Shown here: piece after piece, positions 22,239 to 34,621 of the stretch
Numbering within the stretch: position 1 is the stretch's first letter
Layout: each line of letters opens with the position of its first letter
Assembly: GCF_902167145.1 (NCBI RefSeq)
Contig: NC_050096.1
Span: 81,154,683 to 81,218,682, forward strand
Reading direction: 5' to 3'
DNA length: 64,000 bases
Source: Zea mays
Lineage: Eukaryota > Streptophyta > Magnoliopsida > Poales > Poaceae
The notes under the pieces: generated by a model
Seen by the model: only the letters and a program-made list of their open reading frames with translations
Databases searched by the model: none
Told to the model about the DNA's origin: nothing
Program-made: the position numbers and the translations under genes

Positions 22239-23857
22239 TGTCGGCGTTTTGAGACCGGGGGGTCCCTGGGTCGACGAGTGAAATGTCGCCGCGTGCCCCA
22301 GCCCAGATGGTTCGGCGCGAGGCCGAGCGCGAAGGGGGGAGAAAGGTGGCCGGAGACGGGCGTGAGAGAGGTGGAAATCCCGCGGCCTTCGTGTTCGTCC
22401 CGCGCCCAGGTCGGGTGCGCTTGCAGTAGGGGGATACAAGCGTCCACGCGGGAGAGGGAGCGAGCGGCCTCGCGCGAGCGCCTGTCTCGTCCTCGTCCCC
22501 GCGCGGCCAACCCTTTGTAAGAGGGCCTTGGTCCTTCCTTTTATAGGCGTAAGGAGAGGATCCAGGTGTACAATGGGGGTGTAGCAGAGTGCTAACTTGT
22601 CTAGCGGAGGAGAGCTAGCGCCCTAAGTACACGCCATCGTGGCGGCCGGAGAGGTTCTGGCACCCGGTTCGTGTGGTGTCGTGGCCATCGGAGGAGCGCT
22701 GGAGCCTGGAGGAAGGACAGCTGTCGGAGCTGTCGAGTCCTTGCTGACGTCCTCTTGCTTCCGTAAGGGGGCTGAGAGCCGCTGTCGTCAGGGAGCGTGC
22801 GGGGCGCCATCATTGCCTATCTGGCGGAGCGAGCCAGATGGGACGCCGGTCTTGTTCCCCGTGGCCTGAGTCAGCTTGGGGTAGGGTGATGATGGCGCCT
22901 CCTGTTGATGTGGCTGGTCCGCGCCCTAGGTTGGGCGATGTGGAGGCTCCTCCGAGGTCGAGGTCGAGTCTGTCTTCCGTGGCCGAGGTCGAGTCCGAGC
23001 CCCTGGGTTGGGCGAGGCGGAGACCGTCAACTGAGGCCAGGGCTGAGTCCGAGCCCTGGGGTCAGGCGGAGCGGTGTTCGCCGTCTTCCGGGGCTTAGCC
23101 CGAGTCCGAGCCCTGGGTCGGGCGGAGCGGAGTTCGCCGTCTTTCGGGGCTTAGCCCGAGTCCGAGCCCTGGGTCGGGCGGAGCGGAGTTCGCCGTCTTC
23201 GGGGGCTGAGCCCGAGTCCGAGTCCTGGGTCGGGCGGAGCGGAGTCCGCCGTCTTCCGGGGCTTAGCCCGAGTCCGAGCCCTGGGTCGGGCGGAGCGGAG
23301 TTCGCCGTCTTCCGGGGCTTAGCCCGAGTCCGAGCCCTGGGTCGGGCGAAGCGGAACTTCCTATGGTGCCTGAGGCTGGGCCTGACTGCCTGTCAGCCTC
23401 ACTCTGTCAAGTGGCACTGCAGTCGGTACGGCGTAGGCGGCGCTATCCTTCTGTCAGGCCGGTCAGTGGAGCGGCGAAGTGACTGCGGTCACTTCGGCTC
23501 TATCGACTGAAGGGCGCGCGTCAGGATAAAAGTGTCAGGCCACCTTTGCATTAACTGCTCCTGCGATTTGTTCGGTTGGCGCGGCGATTTGGTCAGGGTT
23601 GCTTCTTGGCGAAGACAGGGCCTCGGGCGAGCCGAAAATATGTTCGTCGCTGGAGGGGGGCCTCGGGCGAGACGGAGATCCTCCGGGGTAGGCTGCCCTT
23701 GTCCGAGGCTAGGCTCGGGCGAGGCGTGATCGAGTCCCTCGAATGGACCGATCCCTGACTTAATCGCACCCATCAGGCCTTTGCAGCTTTATGCTGATGG
23801 GGGTTACCAGCTGAGAATTAGGAGACTTGAGGGTACCCCTAACTATGGTCCCCGACA
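22239..23857 (-). repeat. Element C 5' LTR, 1619 bp
   Basis: Pairs with 10145-11762. The minus-strand TATAAAAG at 22538-22545 would start the element transcript. The 56 bp tandem repeat is again present in five copies, starting at 23077, 23133, 23189, 23245 and 23301. It ends GGTCCCCGACA at 23857, followed by the duplication CGGCC. Confidence 0.93.
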
Positions 23858-23964
23858 CGGCCCTAAGGTGAACTTCCTTAGGATCGGCTTGGACTCTTGC
23901 ACACATGCATACGGAAAGCATAATATCCGGTCGTGAAGCACATAAATAGAGTAAAGAACCTATC
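23858..23964 (-). pseudogene. Element B pol fragment between C and D2
   Basis: 107 bp of element B. The minus strand encodes a piece of the Copia RT to RNase H connection (IGSLLYLCASRPDIM, then a QADPKE motif). Its frame continues into 10144 on one side and comes from 39010 on the other. It carries the target copies CGGCC (23858-23862) and CTATC (23960-23964). Confidence 0.85.
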
Positions 23965-26900
23965 TGTGGCGGAACTGCCCGAATTATTCCAACTTAAGTG
24001 CCCAAATCCCGCCTCAGAGGCTAGACCACACTTAAATGGGAATAACCCGTCAATCCCTCGGATCTAGTCCGACACGGCCACTGACAGGATCAAGTACCAC
24101 AAGCTCACTCGAAGGTGAGTCACAGAGCAAATACAATAAAGCATAAAACCATACATGTCACAATGTTAAATTATTACATCACCATCATCATCATCGGAGT
24201 TTTTGCAAAAGTAACCATCATTGTTCGAAGTGCAGCGGAATAAAACTAACGGTAAATAAAACAGAGAGATGGGGAAGCCTGTCCCATCACTCCTCATGCT
24301 CCTCCTCGGCCGAGGCAGGGTCCCACTCAACAGTCCAACCCGGTGGCAAGGTGGACGGCCAAGTTATCCCAGCAACCATCTCCTCCAGAGAACCTGTAAA
24401 AAATTATGCCACAAGCAAGGCTGAGTATACTAATACTCAGCTAGACTTACCCGGTGTGAGGAGTCTACTCCTCTACCTCTAGACATGCAGCTGTTTGGCT
24501 GTGGGGTTTGGTTGCCAAAAGCGCTAGCTGAGTTTCTAAATCAAGATTTTAACTTAATCAAAGTTAAGTGTGACTCTCTTAAGGCTAAAAGTGAACTATC
24601 TACTCATACATGGTAGCAAGCATTATTAACAATCAACATCTTATCTCAACTCATCATACTTCCACTTATTACTCAATGCAGTACAATGGATCAAGCAGTC
24701 TCATTAGCTGCGAGAAGCAGACGATTCGAATCGAGTTTTTATCCTTGCAAGGTAAACCTAAACACACGACATGCAGGGGCACTCCGTCCCCACACATACC
24801 AACCGTCCCCATCGATTCCCCGTCAGCAGAACAGGGCTCACCGCCTTGGCGTACAATGCCTCACTGACCTCGACTGGCCGTCGTGCAGTGACCGCACTTG
24901 TACCCACCATAACCGGAATGGGAGACCTCGTCTCAGGTCGCGTGTGGGGCAAAGTCTACTGCCAAGTTCACTCAGGTACTAGGCTTACCGATTTACCATA
25001 TTTCTCGGTATGTGTTTAGTACGTTCAAACGCTTGACACAGGTATCCGCACGTTAATCCTTATTCCATTTTCCATCTTGTAAACAACCAATCCCCATGGA
25101 TTGTTGTCCACCAACTAGTAACCCTGACAGTGTGAAAGTGGGTACAATCAATTCCCTGATCTCGCGCGAGTGCTAGAAAAATCACTCGTCTTCTACCGAG
25201 ATCCTACTTAAGCAAAGCAACTACTCGACCTGTCATACTAGTATTCATTTCAAAAGGATTCCTGAGATCATGCAACTAGGGTTTCAAACATTTCCTACAC
25301 GTAAGTGCACAATCAATCCTACAATCATTAGGTGAAGTAAAATAGCATAAATAACAGGTTATGCATAAAACCGGGGCTTGCCTTCCAAAGCAGTGGCAGG
25401 CAGGTTCTCTGGTGCAGGCTCGGGTGCTGGATCTGGGGCTACCTCCTGAGCAGCTCCTTGCTCCGGCACGAGGATGTATTCTCCGTCAGCAAGATTACAG
25501 TCTATCGAATGCAATGAACATGTATGTCATGATTATGCATGATTTAATAACATTATGTAAAAGAAACTAAGTCGAGAAGTAACTTAGGGTTTCTTAGTCA
25601 CATGGGCTTCCAGTGGTATATAAACATGTAGATACATAGTCTTATGACCCTTTAATCTTAGGTTTTCTTTGAGGATAGCATAGTGGTTTGGTATTGCCTT
25701 GATATATTTTAGTGGGCAGATTACAAAGTTTTTGGGACAACATTTATTCACATCTTTCATTTTTCTTTCCTTAATTTCCATTTAGGGCTTTTAGTGTAGG
25801 TTTGAACTACAACAGGGTTTTAATAATTTCCAAAAATTCTGTAAAAATTACAGTGGGTTGTCACTGGCTATTCTAGCTTGTTTTAAGAATTTGAGGCTTA
25901 AAGTATAAAAGTTAGGCTTTAAACAAAAATAACAAAAGTTAGGCAAAATGGGCCACTTCACACTACACCTCCTAGTTAGGGGTAGGTTCTGTCCTAAAGG
26001 TTATTTTTGTTGGCATCCCCTGGTAATAATAGGTCTTTGTGCTAAAAATCACAGGAAACTAAGTGGTGGTTATTTAGTTATGATTTTCTCAAGTTTAATG
26101 TCAAAAAGGCACTTTCTACTATATTATTATTTGAAAAATGTCAAACAGCAGATTTCTTATTTTTCCTAAGTTCTTTCTAATAAAACAATAGTTATCCCAA
26201 GGGTGGGGGTGTTTTTACCTTGGGGTCATTTTTGTAGGGTTTTTCTAAGTTATCCTTGTTTTATTAAAATAAAAGATATCCTACTTAATTTGTACTAAAC
26301 TAGGGTATGATATATTTTTCCAGTGAACTATATTGAATAAGTAACCTAACAAAAATAGAAGTACTCTCTGGTTCATTAATTAAGTTGCATTTTCTATTTT
26401 CCTTATCCTTAAGCATATTTTAGAATAAAGGGTAAAATTAACTTAAATGGAGTGGACAGAGGGGTTTAACATTTTTACTTGGTCTAGTAGGTAGATATAA
26501 GCTTCCCAAAATTTTTCTAACCCTGGTCAAGCAATATTCCTATTTTTCCTCCTAATATTGGGTTTTGAGTGGTTTTCTTATTTAATTCTAAGCTTCAGAA
26601 TAAATACAGAAGCTATGGGTTCTATTATTTTTCTCTGATAGCTCATAGATTTCTGAATCTAGCAAAATTGGTTTGAACATTTTTGGATGATTATTCTGCA
26701 AGTTATGCATTTACTTAGCTATCTGCTATAACAAAAGAAAAGAAATCCAAAAATAGAAAAAGAAAACGTGTTTACGCCGAGGCCCCTGGGGTTTTTCCTT
26801 TTCTTTTCTCACAGAACAGCCCTTGGTCCACTATTGGCTTGAGTCACTGACATTGCGCAAAGCCCCCTGGACTTAACTAAAATCTAACCCGCGCTCCCTG

Positions 26901-28352
26901 ACCGGCTTAAACAGTGCCCGCGGTACATTTTACGGCGGTGGGGCTTACCGGCGGCAGTAGAGCTCCGGCGGGGTGGTTAGTGACGTCCGGGAGGTCGCAA
27001 CGGTCACGCCGATGTGCGGGTCGGTGTCGGAGGTGGTCGGAGCTACCCTGGCCACGAGCACAGGCGGCGGGGGTCGTCGGCGGCTCCTGCTCCGGCCAAA
27101 CCACGGCGGCATAGGTCAATTAGGGTGCACGAGGAGCTTCACGGGGTGACACAGAGGCCGTACGCGCAAGGAATTGGAAAACGGTGCAGGGGCTTACCCG
27201 GTCCACGTGCGCCGGCAGGTTCTTGAACTCCGGTGAGCACGACTGGGCTATTCCGGTGACGCGGGTCCCCGGGTCAAGCTTGAGCAAGACTCACGGCTTC
27301 ACCAGGAAGCTCTCTGAGGGCTTGGATCGAACGGAGGAGGACGGGAGAGGGGCTGGCCACGGTGGTTGCTCTCGGGTGGCACTGGCGGGTCGCGGGGAGG
27401 TCGCCGGAGTTAATGGCTGGCTCGGGCGAGTCCGGCGCAGTACGGAGGAGGTAACGGGGAAGGCAGCCAAGCACTAGGGCGGGCTTTATAGCCGCGGCGC
27501 GGGCGTGGTCACGGGCGGCCGCGGGTGCGCGGGGGTTCGCGCACGGGCGTGCTCTGAGCGCGCCCCCGGATGCCAGCTCGCGTCGAACACGTGGAGGCTT
27601 GTTTCTGCCATGGTTCAACGGCCGATTAGAGCGCCATAGCGTGCGTATCTTGGCAAGGTCACTGTGTACGGTCGCTTCTCTGCTCCAAATCCTATCTTTT
27701 CGCTGTGAGTTCCAAGTCGAGATATGGTCGGGGTAGAGAGATAGAGAGGGGAGAAGTTTGCTGTGTCAGCCAAGCCCGAACCGAGACAAAAGGAGTGTCA
27801 AGTCATGTCTAGCGCCCTAGGATAGGTGTCATCTCTTTCCAGGGTGTTCTAGGGTTAATTTGGCGCCATTTTGTCAATTGGGTCGAAGGGTTTTGAAAAG
27901 GGGATTAAGGTGAACATGTGGAGTCTTTGTGCAAGGGTTAGTTTTTGTACTTAGGCAAAAACTGAATTTTCCCTTGTGCTAAAACTTAGGTGAACTGTTT
28001 AGGGCTTTTCTGAAAACTTTTTGGGGGTACTTCCTTACTATTAATTGTAGGTTGTTAAGTGTACTACAACTTTTATATTTGGCCCAAACCATGATCATAT
28101 GGTTTACATGATCTTTTGATCATGGCTTCAATTAGGGTTCCCATTGCCTATGGGGGTTTTGCTTTAGGGTTTTGGGAGATCCCCACTTAGATGTGCATGA
28201 TAAGCTAGGGCATGACATCCAAAGTGGATTACACTTGCTTAGGACCTAGAATTCCAAGTTTGGTATACTTTGCCCAAATCAGTCTTCATGTGATAATGGG
28301 TAAAAGGGGTAACCCTGGGATGGACACCCTGAGTAACACCTGGGGTGTTACA
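23965..28352 (-). repeat. Element D2 3' LTR, 4388 bp
   Basis: Starts TGTGGCGGAACTGCCCG and ends ACCTGGGGTGTTACA on the plus strand. The same length as 34622-39009. Differences seen by eye include positions near 24870, 24945, 24965 and 25049. It holds a GC-rich patch (about 26880-27640) inside otherwise AT-rich DNA, with TATAAAG (minus) at 27484-27490 inside the patch. Confidence 0.95.
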
Positions 28353-28366
28353 GCCCTCCCCCCTTA
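28353..28366 (-). other. Element D2 polypurine tract
   Basis: The minus strand reads TAAGGGGGGAGGGC directly before the TGTAACACC start of the 3' LTR. This is a classic PPT. Confidence 0.88.
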
Positions 28367-28601
28367 AAGGAATCTCGTCCCGAGATTTAGGTAGAGTCCC
28401 TTGGAGGGTGCTTGAAGGTGTGCTGGTGTTGTCTTTCCTTCACACTTAAGTTTCTCTTATTAACTGCTCTTCGAATGTCATCCTCTTTGCAACTTCAGAA
28501 GGAAGCCCTTCTTAAGTTAAATCCACAACTTAGACTATCCTTGTTATCTAAGTTTTTCTTATAATTGAATTCAAAGGGCAGGTGGGGGTGGGGTTTTGGG
28601 G

Positions 28602-31600
28602 TTACATACCGACTCCTTTGGGTAGAAAGTCGGGGAAGCGAGAGCGTAGAAAATCCTCAGTTTCCCATGTAGCTTCTTCTGCTGAATGGTGACTCCACTG
28701 AACCTTATACATTCTGACCGACCTTGCCCGAGTTGATCTCTCCTTTTGATCTAATACCTTGACGGGGTACTCTTGGTAGGATAAGTCTGGTTCTATCTCA
28801 ATGTCTGGTTCCGGGAGTACTTCAGTGGGTAGGCGAACGCATTTCCGCAGCTGTACATGGAACACATTATGAACTGCTGACATGTGAGGTGGTAATTCCA
28901 CTTGATAGGCCACGGGTCCACAACCTGCCTTGATCTCATAGGGTCCAATGTAGCGAGGAGCTAACTTGCCCTTGATCCCGAATCTCTGGACACCCTTGGT
29001 GGGTGATACCTTAAGATAGACATGATCTCCCACCTCAAACTGTAGAGGCTTCCGCCTCTTATCATGATAGCTCCTTTGCCTGGCCTGAGCAGCTTCCAAG
29101 TTCTTGGTAATAACCCTGACTTTTGCCTCTGCCTCGAGTACCAAGTCTGGCCCAAAAATTTCCCTTTCTCCTGCTTGAGACCAATTTAGTGGAGTCCTAC
29201 ACCTTCTCCCATATAATGCCTCAAAAGGTGCCATCTTCAAACTGGACTGATAACTATTGTTGTAAGAGAACTCTGCCAAAGACAGACACTTGTCCCAATC
29301 TTTTCCATAATGTAGTGCACATGCTCGCAACATGTCTTCCAAAATCTGATTTACCCTTTCTGTCTGGCCATCTGTTTGTGGGTGGTATGCTGAGCTTCGG
29401 ATGACATGGGTCCCGAGTGATTCTTGCAGTTTCTCCCAAAAGCGTGCCACAAACAGTGCTCCTCTGTCAGATATAATGGTCTTGGGAATACCATGCAATC
29501 TCACTATCTGATCAACATAAATTTCAGCATACTTCTCGGTCTTGTGGGTGGTGTGCACTGGCAAGAAATGAGCCGTCTTGGTCAATCTGTCCACGATAAC
29601 CCAAATAGAATCATGGTGCCTGGAGGTATTGGGTAATCCTACTATGAAGTCCATGCAAATGTCCTCCCATTTCCAAGATGGTATGGGAAGGGGTTGCAAA
29701 GGGCCTGCTGCCTTCAAGTGACTAGCTTTAATTCTCTGGCAGGTGTCACATTCGGATATGTACTTGGCAATTTCCCTTTTCATTCTAGTCCACCAATATA
29801 GAGATCTGAGATCATGGTACATCTTGTTGCTACCAGGGTGCATGGAGAATTTGGAAAGGTGAGCTTCATCCAGTATCTCCTTTCTGAGCTCAGGGTCCTT
29901 GGGAACCACCAATCGATCTCCAAACCATAGAATTCCCTTGTTGTCCTGTCGGAAACACTTGTATTTTTCTGCCTTTTGTTTGATCATATCCTTGATAACC
30001 TGAACACCCTTATCCTCAACCTGTGCCCTGACTATCTGCTCTTGTAATGTGGGCTCCACCGAGATATAGCTTAGATTACCCGAAGAAACAACTTCCAGGT
30101 TTAGTTTGCACAACTCATCACACAGGGTGGTCACTCCCACATCCATGTTCATACAATTACACTGGGCCTTTCTGCTCAAGGCATCTGCCACAACATTGGC
30201 CTTACCTGGGTGGTAATGCACTTCTAAATCATAATCCTTGATCAACTCTAACCACCTCCTTTGCCTCATGTTCAGATCTGCCTGAGTGAAGATGTATTTG
30301 AGACTCTTGTGATCAGTGTAAATGTTACAGTGAGCTCCCATCAGGTAGTGTCTCCATATCTTAAGAGCATGAACTACAGCTGCCAATTCTAGATCATGCG
30401 TAGGGTAGTTCTGCTCATGGGGCCTCTGTGCCCGGGAAGCATAAGCAATCACTCTGCTCTCTTGCATCAAGACACATCCCAAACCAGTACCAGAAGCATC
30501 ACAATAAACTTCAAATGGCTTGGTGTTGTCAGGTTGAGCTAGCACTGGGGCTGTTGTCAAATGCTGCCTCAAGGTATGAAAGGCACCTTCACACTTTTGG
30601 CTCCACTCAAATTTGACTCCCTTCTTCAACAATTCAGTCATTGGTTTGGCAATTCTGGAGAAATCCGGAATAAATCGTCGATAATACCCTGCCAATCCTA
30701 GAAAACTCCGAATCTGCTTTACTGTAGTCGGGGGCTTCCAGTCCATTACCTCTTGCACCTTCTCAGGATCAACTGATATCCCATCCTGAGAAATGGTGTG
30801 ACCCAAGAATTTAATCTCCTTCAGCCAGAACTCACACTTAGACAACTTAGCATAAAGATGATGATCGCGCAGTCGTTGAAGCACAATGTGCAGGTGCTCA
30901 GCATGTTCGTCTTCATTTTTGGAATAAACCAGAATATCATCAATGAAGACAACCACGAACTTATCCAATTCTGGCATAAACACTGAATTCATCAGGTACA
31001 TGAAATAAGCCGGGGCATTGGTCAGCCCAAAAGACATCACCAGAAACTCATATAGTCCATATCTGGTAGAGAAAGCCGTCTTGGGAATATCGCTAGCGCG
31101 GATCTTGATCTGATGGTATCCTGAGCGAAGGTCTATCTTGGAGAATACCTTGGCTCCAACCAACTGATCAAACAGAACATCAATGCGAGGCAACGGGTAT
31201 TTGTTCTTTATGGTCACCGCATTGAGAGGGCGGTAGTCAACACACATCCTCAAACTCTCATCCTTTTTCTTCACAAATAATGCTGGACATCCCCATGGTG
31301 AAGTGCTTGGACGAATAAACCCCTTGTTCAACAACTCTTGCAATTGTTTCTTCAATTCTGCCAATTCCGCGGGAGGCATCCTATAGGGTCTCTTGGAAAT
31401 AGGAGCGGTCCCGGGTTGCAATTCGATGGCGAACTCAATATCTCGGTCAGGTGGCATTCCTGGCAATTCATCTGGAAAAACATCCGGATAGTCACAGACC
31501 ACTGGGATCTTTTCCACTGGGGATTCTATCATAACAAAGGCACAAGAACGGGTGCATCCCTGGTCGGGTAAATATAAGGTAATCTCACCATCCAAAGGGG

Positions 31601-33017
31601 AGCGGAGTTCTATGGCTCTAGCTGCGACATCAATCACTGCGTGGTGTCGTGACAACCAATCAGTCCCTAAGATGATATCCACACTATCCAATCCCATTAT
31701 CATTAGGGTAGTTTTAAAAATGAGACTACCCAGCTTAATTGGCACGTGCCTACAGATCTGATAGGAGGCAACCCTGCCTCCTGGTGTTGAGATTGTGATA
31801 CCCCCATTGGTGTGGTGAAAAGGCAATTGGCACTTGGCACTAAATTTGGTACTGATAAAACTGTGTGATGCACCAGAATCAAAAAGAATAATAGCAGGAT
31901 AATTCAAAACTGTAAAGATACCAGTCAAGACGGGTGCTCCCTCTGGGATATCAGCCATGGTGGTGAAGTTCAGCCTGCCCTGCCTCACTTGCACCTTCTG
32001 TCTCTTGCCTTGGTTCTGATTTGCATTCTGCCCCTGCCTCTGCTGGTTCCTGGGGCAATTCTTGGCATAATGCCCAGTGTTGCCACAAGTGAAGCACCTG
32101 TTGTCATTGGCTTGACGGTACTGCTGCTGCTGCTGATTGCCCCTCTGAGCTAGAAATTGGATGCGGTTGGGTGCCTGCTGCTGCTGCTGAGGTCGGATTA
32201 CCCATCGCCCTTGCTGCTGCTGAGGTCCCCTGCCCTGGGTGTCGGACACAATTCTGAAACGCTGTGGCTGAGCTGAGGGTCCTGCCACGGGGGTCTTCCT
32301 CTTCTTTTCTGCCTGCCTAGCTGTAATGCAGTCCTCTTGGGAGATAGCCATGTTTACCAACTCATTGTAGTTGTTGGCCCTGACGGTGTTGAGACGATCC
32401 CGGAGCTTAGTGCTGAGCCCCCTTCTGAATCTGTCCCTCTTCTTCTCATCTGTATCTGCATGATACCCCGCATACTGGCACAAGTCATTAAAGGCCTGGG
32501 CATACTGCAACACTGTCCTGTTGCCCTGAGTGAGTGCCAAGAACTCATTGAGTTTCCTGTCCATGATCCCGGCGGGTATATGGTGTCCTCTAAAAGCTGC
32601 CTTAAACTCCCTCCACTCCACCTCTCGGTCCTCTGGCTGCATAGCAAGAAAATGATCCCACCATGTCCTTGCAGGTCCGCGAAGCTGCTGGGTGGCGAAC
32701 CTGACTTTGGTGACCTCTGAGCAAACTCCATGGAGCAGTGGAAATTTGGATTCCACCACTCGCAGCCACACATCTGCGTCAAGTGGGTCCTCCGCCCTTG
32801 TGAACAGTGGAGGCTGGGTGCTGAGGAATTCCTGATAGGTGGCCGCCGCGGGGTGACGTTGGTGGTCCCCACCACCATAATGCTGAGGTGGTGGCTGACG
32901 TTGAGCCAGCTGCCTCAGGATCTCATTCTGCTGAGCCATGAGCTCCTGCAGAGTAGGAGGTGGTGGTGGCGGTGGAGGAACGCGCTCGTTCTGGCCACGA
33001 CGCTGCCTCCCGGCCAT
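28602..33017 (-). CDS. Element D2 gag-pol polyprotein with chromodomain, 1471 aa, intact
   Basis: A single uninterrupted minus-strand frame. I place the start at the ATG at 33017 (MAGRQRRG); the frame is open a little further up without an ATG. Domains by residue: Pro-rich N-terminus, gag core about 80-235, zinc knuckle CX2CX4HX4C at 308-321, aspartic protease with FDSGA at 379-383, RT about 540-720 with active site FIDD at 691-694, RNase H about 835-950 (D840, E877, D902, D945), integrase with HHCC zinc site (H1053, H1060, C1090, C1093) and catalytic D1123, D1184, E1220 (35 residues between the last two), a GPY motif at 1358-1360, and a C-terminal chromodomain about 1414-1465. The product makes particles, copies RNA to cDNA and inserts it; the chromodomain of this lineage is thought to direct insertion to marked chromatin. 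Having gag and pol in one frame is normal for Del/Tekay elements. No missing catalytic residue is visible. Confidence 0.95.
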   Translation of the reverse strand: MAGRQRRGQNERVPPPPPPPPTLQELMAQQNEILRQLAQRQPPPQHYGGGDHQRHPAAATYQEFLSTQPPLFTRAEDPLDADVWLRVVESKFPLLHGVCSEVTKVRFATQQLRGPARTWWDHFLAMQPEDREVEWREFKAAFRGHHIPAGIMDRKLNEFLALTQGNRTVLQYAQAFNDLCQYAGYHADTDEKKRDRFRRGLSTKLRDRLNTVRANNYNELVNMAISQEDCITARQAEKKRKTPVAGPSAQPQRFRIVSDTQGRGPQQQQGRWVIRPQQQQQAPNRIQFLAQRGNQQQQQYRQANDNRCFTCGNTGHYAKNCPRNQQRQGQNANQNQGKRQKVQVRQGRLNFTTMADIPEGAPVLTGIFTVLNYPAIILFDSGASHSFISTKFSAKCQLPFHHTNGGITISTPGGRVASYQICRHVPIKLGSLIFKTTLMIMGLDSVDIILGTDWLSRHHAVIDVAARAIELRSPLDGEITLYLPDQGCTRSCAFVMIESPVEKIPVVCDYPDVFPDELPGMPPDRDIEFAIELQPGTAPISKRPYRMPPAELAELKKQLQELLNKGFIRPSTSPWGCPALFVKKKDESLRMCVDYRPLNAVTIKNKYPLPRIDVLFDQLVGAKVFSKIDLRSGYHQIKIRASDIPKTAFSTRYGLYEFLVMSFGLTNAPAYFMYLMNSVFMPELDKFVVVFIDDILVYSKNEDEHAEHLHIVLQRLRDHHLYAKLSKCEFWLKEIKFLGHTISQDGISVDPEKVQEVMDWKPPTTVKQIRSFLGLAGYYRRFIPDFSRIAKPMTELLKKGVKFEWSQKCEGAFHTLRQHLTTAPVLAQPDNTKPFEVYCDASGTGLGCVLMQESRVIAYASRAQRPHEQNYPTHDLELAAVVHALKIWRHYLMGAHCNIYTDHKSLKYIFTQADLNMRQRRWLELIKDYDLEVHYHPGKANVVADALSRKAQCNCMNMDVGVTTLCDELCKLNLEVVSSGNLSYISVEPTLQEQIVRAQVEDKGVQVIKDMIKQKAEKYKCFRQDNKGILWFGDRLVVPKDPELRKEILDEAHLSKFSMHPGSNKMYHDLRSLYWWTRMKREIAKYISECDTCQRIKASHLKAAGPLQPLPIPSWKWEDICMDFIVGLPNTSRHHDSIWVIVDRLTKTAHFLPVHTTHKTEKYAEIYVDQIVRLHGIPKTIISDRGALFVARFWEKLQESLGTHVIRSSAYHPQTDGQTERVNQILEDMLRACALHYGKDWDKCLSLAEFSYNNSYQSSLKMAPFEALYGRRCRTPLNWSQAGEREIFGPDLVLEAEAKVRVITKNLEAAQARQRSYHDKRRKPLQFEVGDHVYLKVSPTKGVQRFGIKGKLAPRYIGPYEIKAGCGPVAYQVELPPHMSAVHNVFHVQLRKCVRLPTEVLPEPDIEIEPDLSYQEYPVKVLDQKERSTRARSVRMYKVQWSHHSAEEATWETEDFLRSRFPDFLPKGVGM

Positions 33018-33330
33018 CTGAAAAACCACATACTTACTTAACACCACAATCCCAAATTTCAAGATTTTTATCACGAGGACAAAGTTAAAACAGCATGATA
33101 GACTCCGACTTCAACAAAAGGGATTTTTTTTACGAGGCATAAATTTTTTTTCCTTCCAAATTTAGACTGATAAAAGCATCCACCAAATAAGCTCCCAAGA
33201 GAGTTTAACACGGTTACATCAAATTGTTCCAAAATGACTCAACTCTACCTAGCCTAGTACCCCAAGGGTGCAAAAGCTAAGCTAGCGGCGAGGAGTCCGA
33301 CTGTCCAACTTCTAAGCCTACCCTGGACAC
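33018..33330 (-). other. Element D2 spacer between leader frame and gag
   Basis: About 310 bp of AT-rich sequence with several stops on the minus strand. No gene is supported here. It would be part of the long transcript leader of gag-pol. Confidence 0.55.
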
Positions 33331-34200
33331 CTAGTGAGCGAACGAAGCAACACTTGACTCGGGGGAAGGTGGTCTTCCCGAGCCAGCGGTGTCCACACTG
33401 GAGGCAGGCTCATCTCCTCCCTCAATGTCGACGTCCTCGTTGGCCTCCTGGTCCTGGATCTCTTGGTGATGCATGTCCAGGTGCTCGTTAGCCTCAGCAA
33501 GCTGCTGCTGAGTGTTAATGAGCTGATCCTCGAGGACCTCGATGGTGTTCTCCCTGGTACCTACCAGCTCCTCCAACTCCTGAATATCCGTGGATAGCTG
33601 CTCCACCTGCAAGTCCTTCTCCACTAATTCTTGAGATAAGTCAACCACGAGCTCCTCTTTGTTATCCAGCGTGATCTTTGTTGCCTCCAGTAGTGCCATC
33701 AGATGGGACATTGCCTCACCGCGCATCACTTGCAGACGGTACAGAGCATTCATGCACCGTACTGTCAAGTGCGCAGTCTGTCCTGGGTAGATGGCCCAGA
33801 TGTCCTTGGCATGCTCCACCCGATCCTTCCACATTGGGTCGTCCTCCTTCTCCGCGGGGAACAAGCCAATGGGGTGGGTAGCCAGCTCTAAGGGATGGAA
33901 TCCGCAGAAGGTAGTCAACCCATGCAGAGCGATCGCCTCGATCGTGTCCTCTGCCCGGTACCCGAAAGACTCTGAGTCCAAGGAGCGCCAGCCTGGCTGC
34001 AGGGGATGAGGCTCCAAAGTCATCCTCACCCTACAGCGGGGCACCCGGTGCTTCTCGAACTGCTGCACCGCGTACTGAGGGGGTGTCGTGTATCCAGCCC
34101 CCTGAAGTACCTCCCACAGAATGCGGGGAAAGCCCTCTCGTGCAAGTCCGTCAGTGTGGGTCAGTGCATTTTCGTCATCGGAGGATCCATGGGAAGTCAT
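33331..34200 (-). CDS. Element D2 leader protein, 289 aa, unknown function, coiled coil
   Basis: An open minus-strand frame between the PBS and gag. The likely start is the ATG at 34200 (MTSHGSSDDENA); the frame is open further up, but with a hydrophobic stretch that looks non-coding. The protein has a globular N-terminal half with FPRILWEVLQGAGY, RCRVRMTLEPHP, WRSLDSESFGYRAEDT and FCGFHPLELATHPIGLFP. A Leu/Glu/Gln-rich coiled coil follows (from about residue 155 to 250), then an acidic tail rich in Ser, Asp and Glu. It has no zinc knuckle, signal peptide or membrane segment. I do not recognise a named family. The intact frame, in step with the intact gag-pol, suggests it is kept. It could be an accessory structural or regulatory protein, or a captured host fragment. 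Confidence 0.72.
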   Translation of the reverse strand: MTSHGSSDDENALTHTDGLAREGFPRILWEVLQGAGYTTPPQYAVQQFEKHRVPRCRVRMTLEPHPLQPGWRSLDSESFGYRAEDTIEAIALHGLTTFCGFHPLELATHPIGLFPAEKEDDPMWKDRVEHAKDIWAIYPGQTAHLTVRCMNALYRLQVMRGEAMSHLMALLEATKITLDNKEELVVDLSQELVEKDLQVEQLSTDIQELEELVGTRENTIEVLEDQLINTQQQLAEANEHLDMHHQEIQDQEANEDVDIEGGDEPASSVDTAGSGRPPSPESSVASFAH

Positions 34201-34600
34201 CTGTGTACGGTTAAGCGTAAGTAAAAGAAAAAGAATGGTAAAAAGAACAAGGAAAATAAAACTCAGCCCTTCTCTAGTTAAGTAAAAAGGCACTAGGGAC
34301 CTAGTTGGTTGTTATCTTGTTTTTAAGTCCTTTACTCAGTTATTCATTTGCTTAATTATGAATGCATGCATGCTCGTCCTGAACGACCTCACAACAAGAT
34401 AAAAGGAATGGGGATGAACTCCCATCCTGTAAAAGTGGCCTGTAGGGCCTAGTTACTTAGCCACCTAGCTACCATTCTATTAACCTAAGGCTTCACGTCC
34501 TAGGTCTATCCTGTTCGTCCTACTATCTATCCAACCTTGTTTCTATCAAGTTTTATTTAGAAAATTGATGGTATTTATATTTTATTGATTCCTCTGTGGT
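34201..34600 (-). other. Element D2 5' leader after the PBS
   Basis: About 400 bp, AT-rich, without a supported gene. It would hold the start of the element transcript leader and possibly packaging signals, which I cannot identify from sequence alone. Confidence 0.5.
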
Positions 34601-34619
34601 GGTACAAGCTCCGATACCA
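34601..34619 (-). other. Element D2 primer binding site (iMet type)
   Basis: The minus strand reads TGGTATCGGAGCTTGTACC, starting 2 nt from the 5' LTR. It fits the usual initiator-methionine tRNA site (TGGTATCAGAGC) with one substitution. Confidence 0.82.
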
Positions 34620-34621
34620 GC

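Larger units (their letters stand above)
10145..23857 (-). mobile_element. Element C: Huck-like Tat-lineage Gypsy LTR retrotransposon, 13.7 kb
   Basis: A complete element on the minus strand inside B, with LTRs of 1618 and 1619 bp (10145-11762 and 22239-23857) and a perfect duplication CGGCC (10140-10144 and 23858-23862). The LTR begins TGTCGGGGACC in sense direction. Size, LTR length and sequence recall the abundant maize family Huck; the name is from recognition and not tested. Order: PBS, gag, protease, RT, RNase H, integrase, then a long non-pol stretch (11778-15660). Frameshifts and stops break gag and pol, and the RT active site is substituted. LTRs differ at roughly 45 sites by eye, close to 3%. 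Confidence 0.92.

Noticed and set aside
20487..22439. 650-codon minus-strand frame as one gene starting in the C 5' LTR
   Set aside because: The first part is LTR and PBS sequence, and the last part is out of register with conserved gag. Only the portion from 22178 to about 21130 is likely to be real coding.
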